64,000 bases of DNA, taken from positions 62,001 to 126,000 of the forward strand of contig JAIKXS010000065.1 in NCBI GenBank assembly GCA_024683955.1. Direction: 5' to 3'. This document shows positions 21,744-31,519 of this stretch, piece by piece. The position numbers and the translations under genes are program-made. Every line of letters begins with the position of its first letter. Positions within the stretch are counted from its first letter, which is position 1. The notes under the pieces were generated by a model, which worked only from the letters and a program-made list of their open reading frames with translations, was not told where the DNA came from and searched no databases. The stretch is from Desulfovibrio sp. (GTDB taxonomy: Bacteria; Desulfobacterota; Desulfovibrionia; Desulfovibrionales; Desulfovibrionaceae).

Positions 21744-22450
21744 AAAAAGCACCGCAACCATAACGTTCTCTTCGTTACCATAACGACAGGCATCACGGCA
21801 CCCCGGCCTTTTCCAGGGCCCCGCCTAAAACCGTGCGGGAAACGATACCCGCTTACGGAGAGCCGAGTCTCTTCTCCGGATGATCCGGCAGTCTCCCCGG
21901 GGAAGAGCAACCGGATCAATATCCATGAAAGCTCAAAAGTCGTTCAGGCCTGCCAGGAAAACGTCTCCCCCTCTCCCTGCCTTCCTGTCCCCGAAAGAGA
22001 GATCTCCATGGGGCTCCGGCCGGCTGCAACATGCCCATGCATCAGATGGCGGTAAGTACGGCTGCACCTCCAAAGCGTTCAGCACCACAAAAAAAAATCC
22101 TCCGGGATTCCCGGAAGGACATTATTCTCCCCCGCCTTACGACGTGGTTTTCCGTTTGGTGGAGGCGCGGACCCGCACCGCAGGCGTTTTCTCTGAAGAG
22201 ATGCGTCTCGTCAGTCCCGTCAGGGAGGCATTGCGATACGCGTTCCCAGGCAGGTTCAGTGTCACACCCACATCAGTACAGGATCCTCATGGTCTTCGTC
22301 ATGGAAAGACAGAATGGCTGTTATCGTGGCTCTGATCCGAAACGGAAATGTTGGTCTGCTTCTGGGCGTGACCGGGCTTTATGCGCATTTTCCTTCCACA
22401 GACTCGAGGCCGGCCCGGAGATTCTTACAACGTCGACGCTGTCACTCGGC

Positions 22451-23368
22451 TCAGGAGCCGTGCCTCTGACCCTTTTCCAGGGCCAGATCAATGAAACGCT
22501 GCATAAGAGCTGGAAAATCAAGGCCACAGGCCATGGCCTCACGGGGGACAAGACTTGTTTCCGTCATACCTGGCAAGGTATTTACCTCAAGCCAGTGGAG
22601 CTTTCCGGACGCATCTAAAATGAAGTCAGAGCGGCTCACGCCTTCCAGTCCAAGAACACGGTGGACCTCAAGCGAAAGGCGCTGCACTTCGTCAAGGACA
22701 GATGCAGGCAGTGGGGCCGGACAGAGCTCACGGGCTCCGTCCTTCGCGTATTTGCTCGAAAAATCAAAGTACGAACCGTTGAGCGGCTCAATCAGAACAG
22801 GCGGAAGAGGTTCGTTCCCAAGAATGCCACAGGTTACTTCCTGCCCACTGACCGCTTCCTCGATAAGGACACCGGTTCCTGCGGCAAAGATATCCTTCAT
22901 AATGGAAGAAAGTTCGGCATTTGTTTCAACGCGTGCAAGATGGATGGAGGAGCCGCCCGTGTCGCTTTTGACAAAGAGAGGATAGGGAAGGCGCGGTTGC
23001 CAGCCCGCGTCTGGCGGGACAGGGAGAAATTCCCAGGATGGCGTTGGAATACCAAAACGGGACACGATCTGCTTTGCCGCAGCCTTGTTAAGGGCAAGGA
23101 GGGAGCCTGAAGGACCCGTCCCCTGGTAGGGACAGCCGATACGCTCAAGCATGGCCTGGCAAAGGCCGTCCTCACCTGGCTGTCCGTGCAGATTAATAAT
23201 AGCCACATCGTGCTGTTCAGCCTGCGCTGAAAGCTCATCAAAACGCTGCAGATCAAAGATGGTCACTGTATGACCAAGACGTTCCATGGCCTTGGCCATG
23301 ACCCGTGCACCCGAAAGCGATACCTCACGCTCCGTTGACCAGCCACCTGCTATCAAAAGTATACGCAT
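22451..23368 (-). CDS. ddl: D-alanine--D-alanine ligase
   Basis: MRILLIAGGWSTEREVSLSGA, GTGPSGSLLALNKAAAKQ, LEVNTLPGMTETSL. Confidence 0.95.
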   Translation of the reverse strand: MRILLIAGGWSTEREVSLSGARVMAKAMERLGHTVTIFDLQRFDELSAQAEQHDVAIINLHGQPGEDGLCQAMLERIGCPYQGTGPSGSLLALNKAAAKQIVSRFGIPTPSWEFLPVPPDAGWQPRLPYPLFVKSDTGGSSIHLARVETNAELSSIMKDIFAAGTGVLIEEAVSGQEVTCGILGNEPLPPVLIEPLNGSYFDFSSKYAKDGARELCPAPLPASVLDEVQRLSLEVHRVLGLEGVSRSDFILDASGKLHWLEVNTLPGMTETSLVPREAMACGLDFPALMQRFIDLALEKGQRHGS

Positions 23369-23990
23369 CCAGACTCTCCCAACCAAGGACATGGATCAAA
23401 GCCTGTTCAATGGCTTTGCATTGTTTATAAGACAGACGGATATTCTCCTTGCTCTGCTCAGTTCGCCCGTAACGGACAAAAAGATCCTCAAAACGCTGAT
23501 CCAGGGTGACGCATGTGTCGTGCCGGGCACGCTTATCGGCGTACAGCACAAGAATCGGCAGGGAGCACACGGAACTGTCTTCCTTTATGGACCACGGCCA
23601 GTAGACGTGGTGCATTACACCCTGGGCGACAGCATAGTTGCGCGTTTCGGCCACAACCCAGGCCGCACCGAGCTGCGCATGGGCACCGCCATACTGCAAG
23701 CTGTACCACTTACCAAGGTCGTGCAGTAAGGCACTGGCCCGGACATCATCGGGATTAAGCGGTATATGGCGCTGCAGAACAAGCTCGGCCAAAATTGCCG
23801 CAATATGGGCCACGAGTTTTGAATGATTGCGTATATTCTCGGGCATGGCATATTTGTCCCAAAGCGCATAGCAATCTTCATCCCGGAGAATATACTGGGA
23901 CTTGACGGGGTTGAGGGAGAGTTCGGGAAGAGCAAACTGGGAAGAGGACTGACAACAGGCAATCCCGCCCTGCACGTCTTTTGCGGTCAT
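23325..23990 (-). CDS. HD-domain phosphohydrolase
   Basis: NHSKLVAHIAAIL ... ASALLHDLGKWYS; SD AAGGGGG before ATG 23990; overlaps the ddl start. Confidence 0.85.
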   Translation of the reverse strand: MTAKDVQGGIACCQSSSQFALPELSLNPVKSQYILRDEDCYALWDKYAMPENIRNHSKLVAHIAAILAELVLQRHIPLNPDDVRASALLHDLGKWYSLQYGGAHAQLGAAWVVAETRNYAVAQGVMHHVYWPWSIKEDSSVCSLPILVLYADKRARHDTCVTLDQRFEDLFVRYGRTEQSKENIRLSYKQCKAIEQALIHVLGWESLDAYTFDSRWLVNGA

Positions 23991-24010
23991 GTGACCCCCT
24001 TGCACCACTA

Positions 24011-24088
24011 GCAGACTGACTCTGATCGCATAAACCAGAGCCAGTCTGCCAGAGTAAACCGTTCATCGATCACGACACCGATCGATGA
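24011..24088. repeat. Two adjacent inverted repeats in the leader of the HD/ddl operon
   Basis: GCAGACTGaCTCTG / CAGAGcCAGTCTGC (24011-24049) and TCATCGATC / GATCGATGA (24063-24088). Confidence 0.7.
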
Positions 24089-24231
24089 GCATTGCCTCTT
24101 TGCTCCAAACACTGGAACAAACGCCCTGTTGACGGAAGGGACGGCGCCCTCGCGCAAGGCAACATTGAAAGAATCGGAGTATACCACGCCTGAACAAGGC
24201 GATGGGTGTCAAAAAAAAAGAAAAAGAAACG

Positions 24232-25887
24232 TCACTCAAGCTCGCCATTTCTGGCCGCTACCTCACGGAGCTTGTAGTGCTTGATTTTTCCCGTAGCCGT
24301 GTGCGGCAAGGACTCCACCAGGTGATAAAAACGCGGGCGTTTGTAGGAGGAGAGGAAGGGAACTCCAACACAGTAACGTTTTAGTTCATCCACCGTCAAA
24401 CTCGGATCATTGGACACAATATAGGCTGCTATGCACTGTCCATGCAACTTGTCGGCAACACCGATGACGGCACTCTCCTGCACCTTCGGGTGGGCGTTCA
24501 ACACCGCTTCAATCTGGGTGGGATAGATATTTTCACCATTGCAAAGAATCATATCGTCCTTGCGGGAAACAATGGTCACAAACTCATTCTCATCCCACGT
24601 ACCCAGATCGCCCGTGTAGTGATAGCCCTTGTAGAACTTCTTGCGGGTCATTTCAGGATTGTTCACGTAACAGAAGGCTGACTTGGCCGGTGATTTGATA
24701 ATGACCTCACCGACTTCCTTGTTATCCTTGGCCACAAGATCATCGGGTTCGGCATGCCCGTTTTCGACCACACGCACAATACGCACGTCGTCGTCCGTGC
24801 AGGCCTGACCAGCGCTGCCGGCCATCTCGGGAAGATTGTAGGGGCGCAGGAAGGTATTCCAGAACGTCTCCGACGTACCGTAGCCGTTGAAGATATTGGG
24901 GGTAAAGAGCTTCATGTATTTTTCGCAGGAGCTCTTTTCAAAGGGACTCCCCATGGTCACAATGCCGCGCAGGCTCCGTAGATCCGCCGGTGTGCGCTCC
25001 TGTGCCCTGGCAAGCAGGGCAATGATGGAAGGAACGCCGATAAGAAAGGTGACACCGTACTTTGTCACATACTGCAGGCAGACCTTGGGGGTGAATTCGC
25101 GCAGTATCACCACTTCCCCGCCGGCATAGAGGGTGGGAGTCGGACCGCCGGAATGAAGCCCCCCCCTGTGGAACCACGGCGTCATGTTCATGGTCTTATC
25201 GGTATTGTTCAGGGGAAAATGCATCATCACGTCGTGGGAACTCAGCACTTCGTTGATGGCATTCATTGGAACGGCCCTGGCCCTGTGCGTGGTGCCCGAC
25301 GTATAGAGACGGGTTGTCTCATCATAGATATGGGGCTGACCGTCCGGCACGGGGTCATCCGTACCCATCCCACGGACATACTCGGTATAGGGCACGGCGT
25401 TGAGTGTCTCGCTCTCAAAGCTCACCGGATCCGAAAAACGGTTGACGGAGATAAGACGCCTCGGACGGAATTCGGCAAGCTCAAGGGCACTGCGCACGGT
25501 CTTCGCCAGATTCACATCGTACACCAGAACTGTCGGATGACTGTCGTCGATGATGGCCGCAAGCTCTCCGGGAGACTGTCTGTAGTTAACGGGACAGTTG
25601 ATGGCTCCGATCTTCTGAGAGGCTATGTACGTAAAAATAAATTCGGGTGAATTAAAGAGCATATACAGAATAACGTCGTTTTTTCTGACGCCGTCACTCT
25701 GCAGGGCATGGGCAAAACGGTTGATTTCCTCGTTGAGTTCCTTATAGGTCCACCGCATTTCATCGAGTGGACTATACACGGCGCATTTACTGGCAAATCT
25801 GTGAACATTGCGCAAAAAACCGTTCAGCCACGTAAATTCATGTTCAAAGGTTTCTTTAAACATGGTCAGGTCATAGGTATAACTCAT
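24232..25887 (-). CDS. AMP-dependent acyl-CoA synthetase/ligase
   Basis: LYTSGTTHRARAVPMN, GYGTSETFWN, GEVIIKSPAK; SD AAAGGAG before ATG 25887. Confidence 0.88.
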   Translation of the reverse strand: MSYTYDLTMFKETFEHEFTWLNGFLRNVHRFASKCAVYSPLDEMRWTYKELNEEINRFAHALQSDGVRKNDVILYMLFNSPEFIFTYIASQKIGAINCPVNYRQSPGELAAIIDDSHPTVLVYDVNLAKTVRSALELAEFRPRRLISVNRFSDPVSFESETLNAVPYTEYVRGMGTDDPVPDGQPHIYDETTRLYTSGTTHRARAVPMNAINEVLSSHDVMMHFPLNNTDKTMNMTPWFHRGGLHSGGPTPTLYAGGEVVILREFTPKVCLQYVTKYGVTFLIGVPSIIALLARAQERTPADLRSLRGIVTMGSPFEKSSCEKYMKLFTPNIFNGYGTSETFWNTFLRPYNLPEMAGSAGQACTDDDVRIVRVVENGHAEPDDLVAKDNKEVGEVIIKSPAKSAFCYVNNPEMTRKKFYKGYHYTGDLGTWDENEFVTIVSRKDDMILCNGENIYPTQIEAVLNAHPKVQESAVIGVADKLHGQCIAAYIVSNDPSLTVDELKRYCVGVPFLSSYKRPRFYHLVESLPHTATGKIKHYKLREVAARNGELE

Positions 25888-26447
25888 TCTGCTCCTTTGA
25901 CATCTCCCCGCCCATGAGGGAGGGGATTCTGTCAGCAACAGCCCGGTAAGGCTGCACTAGAGGCGGGTTCCTGCTTCAGCTTGCGGGCGCTTCGGCCTTT
26001 TCCGCTCGAAAGACATGACAACTTGCCCGGGACCACTCTCATATCATGCTGTATTGAAATCTGCGTTCGCTTCAAACCAGCACGTCTTCACGATAACGTA
26101 CGTCGTCGTACTACGCACTGGCGCTTGCCCGGGCCTGCTGATAGGGGCTGATACATGTGCCGCCGGACAAAAATGTGCATCATCCTTATTTTATATACTG
26201 AAAAGAAGCAATACAGAATCATATGCCGTTTAGGCCTGCACCCTGAATGACAAAATCCTTTGGCAACGTCAGACAGGAATGCCAACGGCATTGGAGCCAA
26301 CCCGGACCGATACTGTCATGGAATTGCACACCGGTATTCAGAGAAAAGACGCAAAAAAAGATATCCCGGAAGAGACCATGAACAGAAAAAAGAAGGGCAT
26401 TGCCCGACGAATGAATGCGAACCCATGGAAGGTTTTTCTGCAAGTCC

Positions 26448-27680
26448 CTATTTCGTCACGACAACGGTGGAATTCTGCCCGCCAAATCCGAGGGCGTTGG
26501 ACATGGCGGTGGAAATGCCGGCTTCCCTTGCCTTGAGCGGGATGTAGTCAAGATCACATTCGGGATCCGGATACTCGTAATTCAGGGTGGGTGGCAGGAT
26601 ACCTTCACGTATGCTCATAATACAGGCAATCACTTCCGTGATTCCTCCGGCTCCCATAAGATGGCCGGTTGCCCCCTTGGTCGAACTCATGGGAGGGACC
26701 CTGTCCCCAAAGACAGCCTTGACGGCACGCGTTTCCGCCACATCACCAAGGACGGTGCTTGTTCCGTGGGCGTTGATATAGCCAATGGCCGAAGGATCAA
26801 TTCCGGCCTCGGCAAGAGCAAGGCGCATGCATCTCGCGGCTCCCAGACCTTCAGGATGGGGAGCCGTGATGTGGTAGGCGTCCATGGTGTTGGCAACGCC
26901 TGCAAGACGGGCATAAAAAACCGCACCGCGGGCAGCGGCAAATGAGGCCTTTTCCAGTACAACTGCACCCCCGCCCTCTCCGATCACAAAGCCGTCCCGT
27001 TTGAGGTCAAAGGGCCTTGAAGCACCGGTCGGATCCTCGTTGTTCCGGGACAGGGCCTTTGCCTGGGCAAGACTTGAAACCGTCACATCACAGATACCGC
27101 TTTCTCCGCCCATAACAAGAACAGCATCGCAAAGATTCGCACGGAGAAGCATGGCGGCCGTATACATGGCATCGCCGCCGGCGGAACAGGCGGTGTGGAC
27201 GGTGAGGGACGGACCGAGAATGCCGAAAAGGATGGCTGCCTGTGCCGCCCCCATATTGCTGATAATGGCCGGCACAAAGTGGGGGGAGACCTTTTTATGC
27301 TTGCTAAGCTGATACTGCTGACCCGCTTCTGAGACGGGCGCAACGCCCCCCATGGCGGTTGCGAAAATAATGCCTATGCGTTCGGCATGACGTTCGACGG
27401 GAAGACCGCTCATCTCAAGCGCCTCACGTGCCGCCGCAAGCCCGAACTGCATAAAGAGAGAACTGCCGCGCAAAAGCGTCCGATCAAATCGGGCCTCAGG
27501 GTCAAAATCACGCACTTCCGCCGCAATGCGAACAGGCAGTTCATGCGCATCAAACGAGGTAATGGGGCCGATACCCGAACGGCCATGAATGAGGTTATCC
27601 CAGTATACGGGAACCCCAATTCCGATAGGCGTCACGGCCCCCATGCCCGTTATGACAAGGGAATCATCCTTCATGTCCAT
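26448..27680 (-). CDS. fabF: Beta-ketoacyl-ACP synthase II
   Basis: VITGMGAVTPIG, VHTACSAGGDA, NAHGTSTVLGD, GATGHLMGAGG. Confidence 0.93.
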   Translation of the reverse strand: MDMKDDSLVITGMGAVTPIGIGVPVYWDNLIHGRSGIGPITSFDAHELPVRIAAEVRDFDPEARFDRTLLRGSSLFMQFGLAAAREALEMSGLPVERHAERIGIIFATAMGGVAPVSEAGQQYQLSKHKKVSPHFVPAIISNMGAAQAAILFGILGPSLTVHTACSAGGDAMYTAAMLLRANLCDAVLVMGGESGICDVTVSSLAQAKALSRNNEDPTGASRPFDLKRDGFVIGEGGGAVVLEKASFAAARGAVFYARLAGVANTMDAYHITAPHPEGLGAARCMRLALAEAGIDPSAIGYINAHGTSTVLGDVAETRAVKAVFGDRVPPMSSTKGATGHLMGAGGITEVIACIMSIREGILPPTLNYEYPDPECDLDYIPLKAREAGISTAMSNALGFGGQNSTVVVTK

Positions 27681-27701
27681 TCTTCTCATCCGCACGGCCG
27701 T

Positions 27702-28673
27702 CTACTTTGCTTTTCTGTCTAGAAGCCGGATCTGATCCGCCAAGGCAAGAATAGTATTGGCATACACTTTCGAGTGGTTGTATTTCATAAGCACTGCGTG
27801 TTCACGGTCCCTCGAAAGACCGTTCCTCCAACCGTGTTTCGAGAGATACTTCGCAAGACTTACGCAGGCATCGTCTATCTGAAAGAGATCGATCCTGCCG
27901 TCACCATTCCCGTCTTCCCCGTAGCGTGCGATATTTGACGGCATGAACTGACACAGTCCCACCGCTCCGTAGATGGAGCTCGGCATATCAGCCGGAGAAA
28001 TGCCGTTGGCGAGCATGTAGGTAACCAGGGGCTTCACTTCTGAATAGGCCCAGTCTGCCCGGGCATTCATGTTTTTTTTCATCCAGGAAAGACGTTTTTC
28101 ATACCCGTGCATCTTCGGAAGATAGGAGGAGATGTCCATGGGATCGCGGCAGACAGCCATGCTTGCGAGAGTGTAGAATGCGTTCTCGGGCACATCAGCT
28201 AAAACGGTTCCGAGTCTCGTCTCGACAAAAAGCAGGGCGACGGCAATTTCTGGCGGCACCTGATAGCGCGTCTGGGCTCTCAGAAAGGCGCCTTCATGAA
28301 GCTTCATAAATTCCTGACAACGTTTGGCATTGGCTGCCGTGACAACACCCTTGTAGTAATCTTCCTTGCCTATGCGACGCTGCGGGAAAAAGGCCTTCTT
28401 ATACAGGGCCACGATCTTCTTTCCCATGGGGGACTGGGTCGGACGGGGCGGAAGGCCGGCGAAAAGGGCCGCGACCTCCGGTCCGCTTACACCGTCCTTC
28501 GCAAGACGGGCAAGAAGAGGCTCCCAGACAGCGGCCGTCGTGGCGGCAGAGGCCTTGCAGGACAAAAACGGAAGGCAGGTCAAAAGACATGCAAAAAAAA
28601 CAATGAGAGAGAGTGTCCTGAGAAACGAGGACAGCGCGTATGACAGGCAGGAAGATGTGCCGACGTTAAACAT
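27702..28673 (-). CDS. Lytic murein transglycosylase, MltB-like
   Basis: VPPEIAVALLFVETRLG, YGAVGLCQFMPSNIARYG, signal peptide. Confidence 0.87.
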   Translation of the reverse strand: MFNVGTSSCLSYALSSFLRTLSLIVFFACLLTCLPFLSCKASAATTAAVWEPLLARLAKDGVSGPEVAALFAGLPPRPTQSPMGKKIVALYKKAFFPQRRIGKEDYYKGVVTAANAKRCQEFMKLHEGAFLRAQTRYQVPPEIAVALLFVETRLGTVLADVPENAFYTLASMAVCRDPMDISSYLPKMHGYEKRLSWMKKNMNARADWAYSEVKPLVTYMLANGISPADMPSSIYGAVGLCQFMPSNIARYGEDGNGDGRIDLFQIDDACVSLAKYLSKHGWRNGLSRDREHAVLMKYNHSKVYANTILALADQIRLLDRKAK

Positions 28674-28678
28674 GGTAC

Positions 28679-29524
28679 CTACTGTTTTTTCAGCACAGGA
28701 GTCTGGCTTGTGATCACCATCTTGCTATTCTCCTTGAAGGAGGCGCGCATGGATTCAAGCCAGCGGTAGTACGAATAAAATTCAGGCGACTTGGAGTAGA
28801 CCTGAGCGTAGGTGCTGGCTGCGGTTGCATCGGCCGCACCACGTCTGACCTGTGCTTCCTTTGCCGCTTCGGCAAGGATTACGGAACGCTGTTTGTCAGC
28901 GTCCGAACGAATACGCGTGGATTCCTCCTCGCCTTCCGAACGGTACTGCTTGGCCTGGCGTTCACGTTCGGCCCGCATGCGTCCGAAGATGGCACGCTGG
29001 TTCTCGGCAGGGAGGTCCGTCCTCTTGATCCGCACATCAAGCACCTCCATGCCAAAAGGCTCCATGAGGGTTGAGACCTTGTCCGTCACTTCCTTCATAA
29101 TGACAGAACGATGGGACGAGACGACCTGCGTGAGGGTATATGCGCCAACAAGCGCCCTAAGCTGCGAATAGACAACGTCATCGAGACGGGCCTGAGCGCC
29201 TGGGATGGAACGCATGGTACGGTAGAACTGAAGGGGTTTTGTGATACGCCAGCGGGCATAGTTATCAAGCACAATGGCCTTTTTATCAACAGTAAAGGCT
29301 TCCCGCGAACGGGCCTCGTAATCCAGAACACGCGCGTCAAAATAGATCACATTCTGAATAAAGGGCAACTTGAAATGCAAACCCGGTTCATAGACCTCAT
29401 CAAGGGGGTCACCTAGCTGCAGGACAAGGGCTTTCTGCGTCTGGTGCACGGTGAAAAGCGATTGGCTCAGAAGTCCTGCAAGCAGAAAAAGAGCCACCGC
29501 AAAGGAGATGAATTTTTTGCTCAT
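28679..29524 (-). CDS. hflC: Protease modulator HflC
   Basis: SPFH protein; FTVHQTQKALVLQLGDP ... GRMRAERERQAKQYRSEGEEE. Confidence 0.93.
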   Translation of the reverse strand: MSKKFISFAVALFLLAGLLSQSLFTVHQTQKALVLQLGDPLDEVYEPGLHFKLPFIQNVIYFDARVLDYEARSREAFTVDKKAIVLDNYARWRITKPLQFYRTMRSIPGAQARLDDVVYSQLRALVGAYTLTQVVSSHRSVIMKEVTDKVSTLMEPFGMEVLDVRIKRTDLPAENQRAIFGRMRAERERQAKQYRSEGEEESTRIRSDADKQRSVILAEAAKEAQVRRGAADATAASTYAQVYSKSPEFYSYYRWLESMRASFKENSKMVITSQTPVLKKQ

Positions 29525-30708
29525 TACTTTTTCTCCCTCGCACGGCCAACCTGCGGCGCAGGTCCTTTCATGTCAGGCAACGGGAGATAGGGAAGAACGC
29601 GCTCGGCCGCGTTCATATCCATAAGGACCTTTTCTCCGCTGTTGCTTAAAATTTCTTCCATGGATTCATAATACAGGCGTTGTTCCGTCACACGCGGGGC
29701 CTTTTCGTATTCAACACGCAAAGCGTCAAAGCGCTCGGCTTCACCTCTGGCAGTCTGCACACGCTTTGCGGCGTAGGCATCGGCTTCGTTGACAATGGCT
29801 GCCGCCTGACCGCGGGCCTTCGGAAGAAGTTCGTTTCTGTATGCCTCGGCCTCGTTGATGATGCGGCTTTTGTCTTCGCGGGCACTTGCAACATCCTTGA
29901 AGGCGTCAATGACGTCCTTCGGCGGATGTACGTCCTGCAGCTGCACCGCGATCACCTGTATACCGGAATTATAGCGGTTTAGAATCTGCTGAAGAAGATT
30001 TGTGGCGTCACTCTGGATTTTAAGCTTCCCGTCGGTGATGGCACTGTCGATAAGGCTGTTACCGATCACTTCACGCATGGCTGCTTCCGCTGCGTTGCGG
30101 ACAAGCGCCGGCTGATCAACCACATTGAAAAGGTATTCAACGGGATTGCTGATCTTGTACTGAACACTGAACTGCACGTTGACGATATTTTCGTCACCGG
30201 TCAGCATGGAAGCCTCCTCCGGCATGGTACGGACCTGTCCCTGCTTGAAGGTCGTCGTCTGCCCGACAGAACGGAAACCGACCTCGCTCCGCAAGATCTG
30301 TGTGACCTTTGGTTTGAATACACTTTCAAGAGGTGCCGGCCACGCGTAGTGGGGACCCGGATCTACGGTTCTGTCGTAACGCCCAAACCTGAGCACGACG
30401 CCCTGCTCATCGGGATTGACGATGTAGATACCACTCAGAAGCCAGATCAAAAGACCGGCGCATAGAAGGGAGAGAAAGCCGCGGCCGCTTGGAAGACGGA
30501 TTCCGCCTTCACCTCCGTCTCCGCCGCCGCCCCCGAAAGGATTGCGCGGGCGTCTGCGGTCACCCAAGAAGGTACGGCGGTTTTCGTTACGTGAGTCCTC
30601 TTCTTCACCTTCTTCGAAATCGCGGTCATCTTCCGGCTCGGGACGAATAATCTTTCCCCGTTGCTGCTGTTTCCGTTTTTCCTGAAGCTTGTCCCAATCC
30701 CAACTCAT
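29524..30708 (-). CDS. hflK: Protease modulator HflK
   Basis: SPFH protein; GIYIVNPDEQGVVLRFGRYDRTVDPGPHYAWP; stop/start overlap (TAATG) with hflC. Confidence 0.93.
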   Translation of the reverse strand: MSWDWDKLQEKRKQQQRGKIIRPEPEDDRDFEEGEEEDSRNENRRTFLGDRRRPRNPFGGGGGDGGEGGIRLPSGRGFLSLLCAGLLIWLLSGIYIVNPDEQGVVLRFGRYDRTVDPGPHYAWPAPLESVFKPKVTQILRSEVGFRSVGQTTTFKQGQVRTMPEEASMLTGDENIVNVQFSVQYKISNPVEYLFNVVDQPALVRNAAEAAMREVIGNSLIDSAITDGKLKIQSDATNLLQQILNRYNSGIQVIAVQLQDVHPPKDVIDAFKDVASAREDKSRIINEAEAYRNELLPKARGQAAAIVNEADAYAAKRVQTARGEAERFDALRVEYEKAPRVTEQRLYYESMEEILSNSGEKVLMDMNAAERVLPYLPLPDMKGPAPQVGRAREKK

Positions 30709-31519
30709 TCCGTAATTTCAGCGCAAATACCCCGCAAAAGGGGAGGAAACGCTGCCTCCGTCGTTTTTCCTGTTTCGTCGAACGTTGAAAGTGCTCTTTC
30801 TCCAGGGAAGGAATGTTCCTCCCTGACAGGCCCTTTCAGGCCAGGCGAGACTGTCCACAAGTTTCCCATGGGAAGACCGGAGATGTACCTCGTGGCAACG
30901 GACCCGGTACAAAGAGCTTTGCGGGCACATTGCTGTGGAATATCAGTCGCAGAACCACACACGGGGAGCATGCCGTCATGCATCGTCAGGCTTGCCACTG
31001 CTCAGCCGGGTGGCAGAGAATGTGTACGTTGCCGTACTGTTTTTATTGTGACTGTTTCAGCTTCGCCCAAAAAAAGATAAAGACTCGGTGAACTGTGGCG
31101 GAAGAGGTTTACAAACTGAAACAGCGAAGAAGCGTGGGCAACAGATAAATGATCTGTTGCGACTTCCAAAGATATCAAGGTCTCAATACGATAGCAGAAA
31201 TCCTGAATACCTGATCTGCAGAAGGCGGCTGCTGAAAAACACGAATCTTTAATGGATGTACCAACATTCCGATCAGGTAAAAGGTGTGCGGCACAATGAA
31301 AAGAGCAGATTTTTTTCGGTCAGTAAATGTCGGAGGATACTTGATGCAAGACCCTTGGTCAATAGACAGGCAAGAAAAAACGAAAAAGGGCCCGGCCTTC
31401 CGGACAAGAAACCAGGCTACATCCAGAACAATCAGACAGGCCCCGGCCTGAAAGAGGTTGATTTTCGGAATTTCACAAAAGAAGGGAGGGAAAAACCCCT
31501 CCCCTCATGGATTTTTTTC

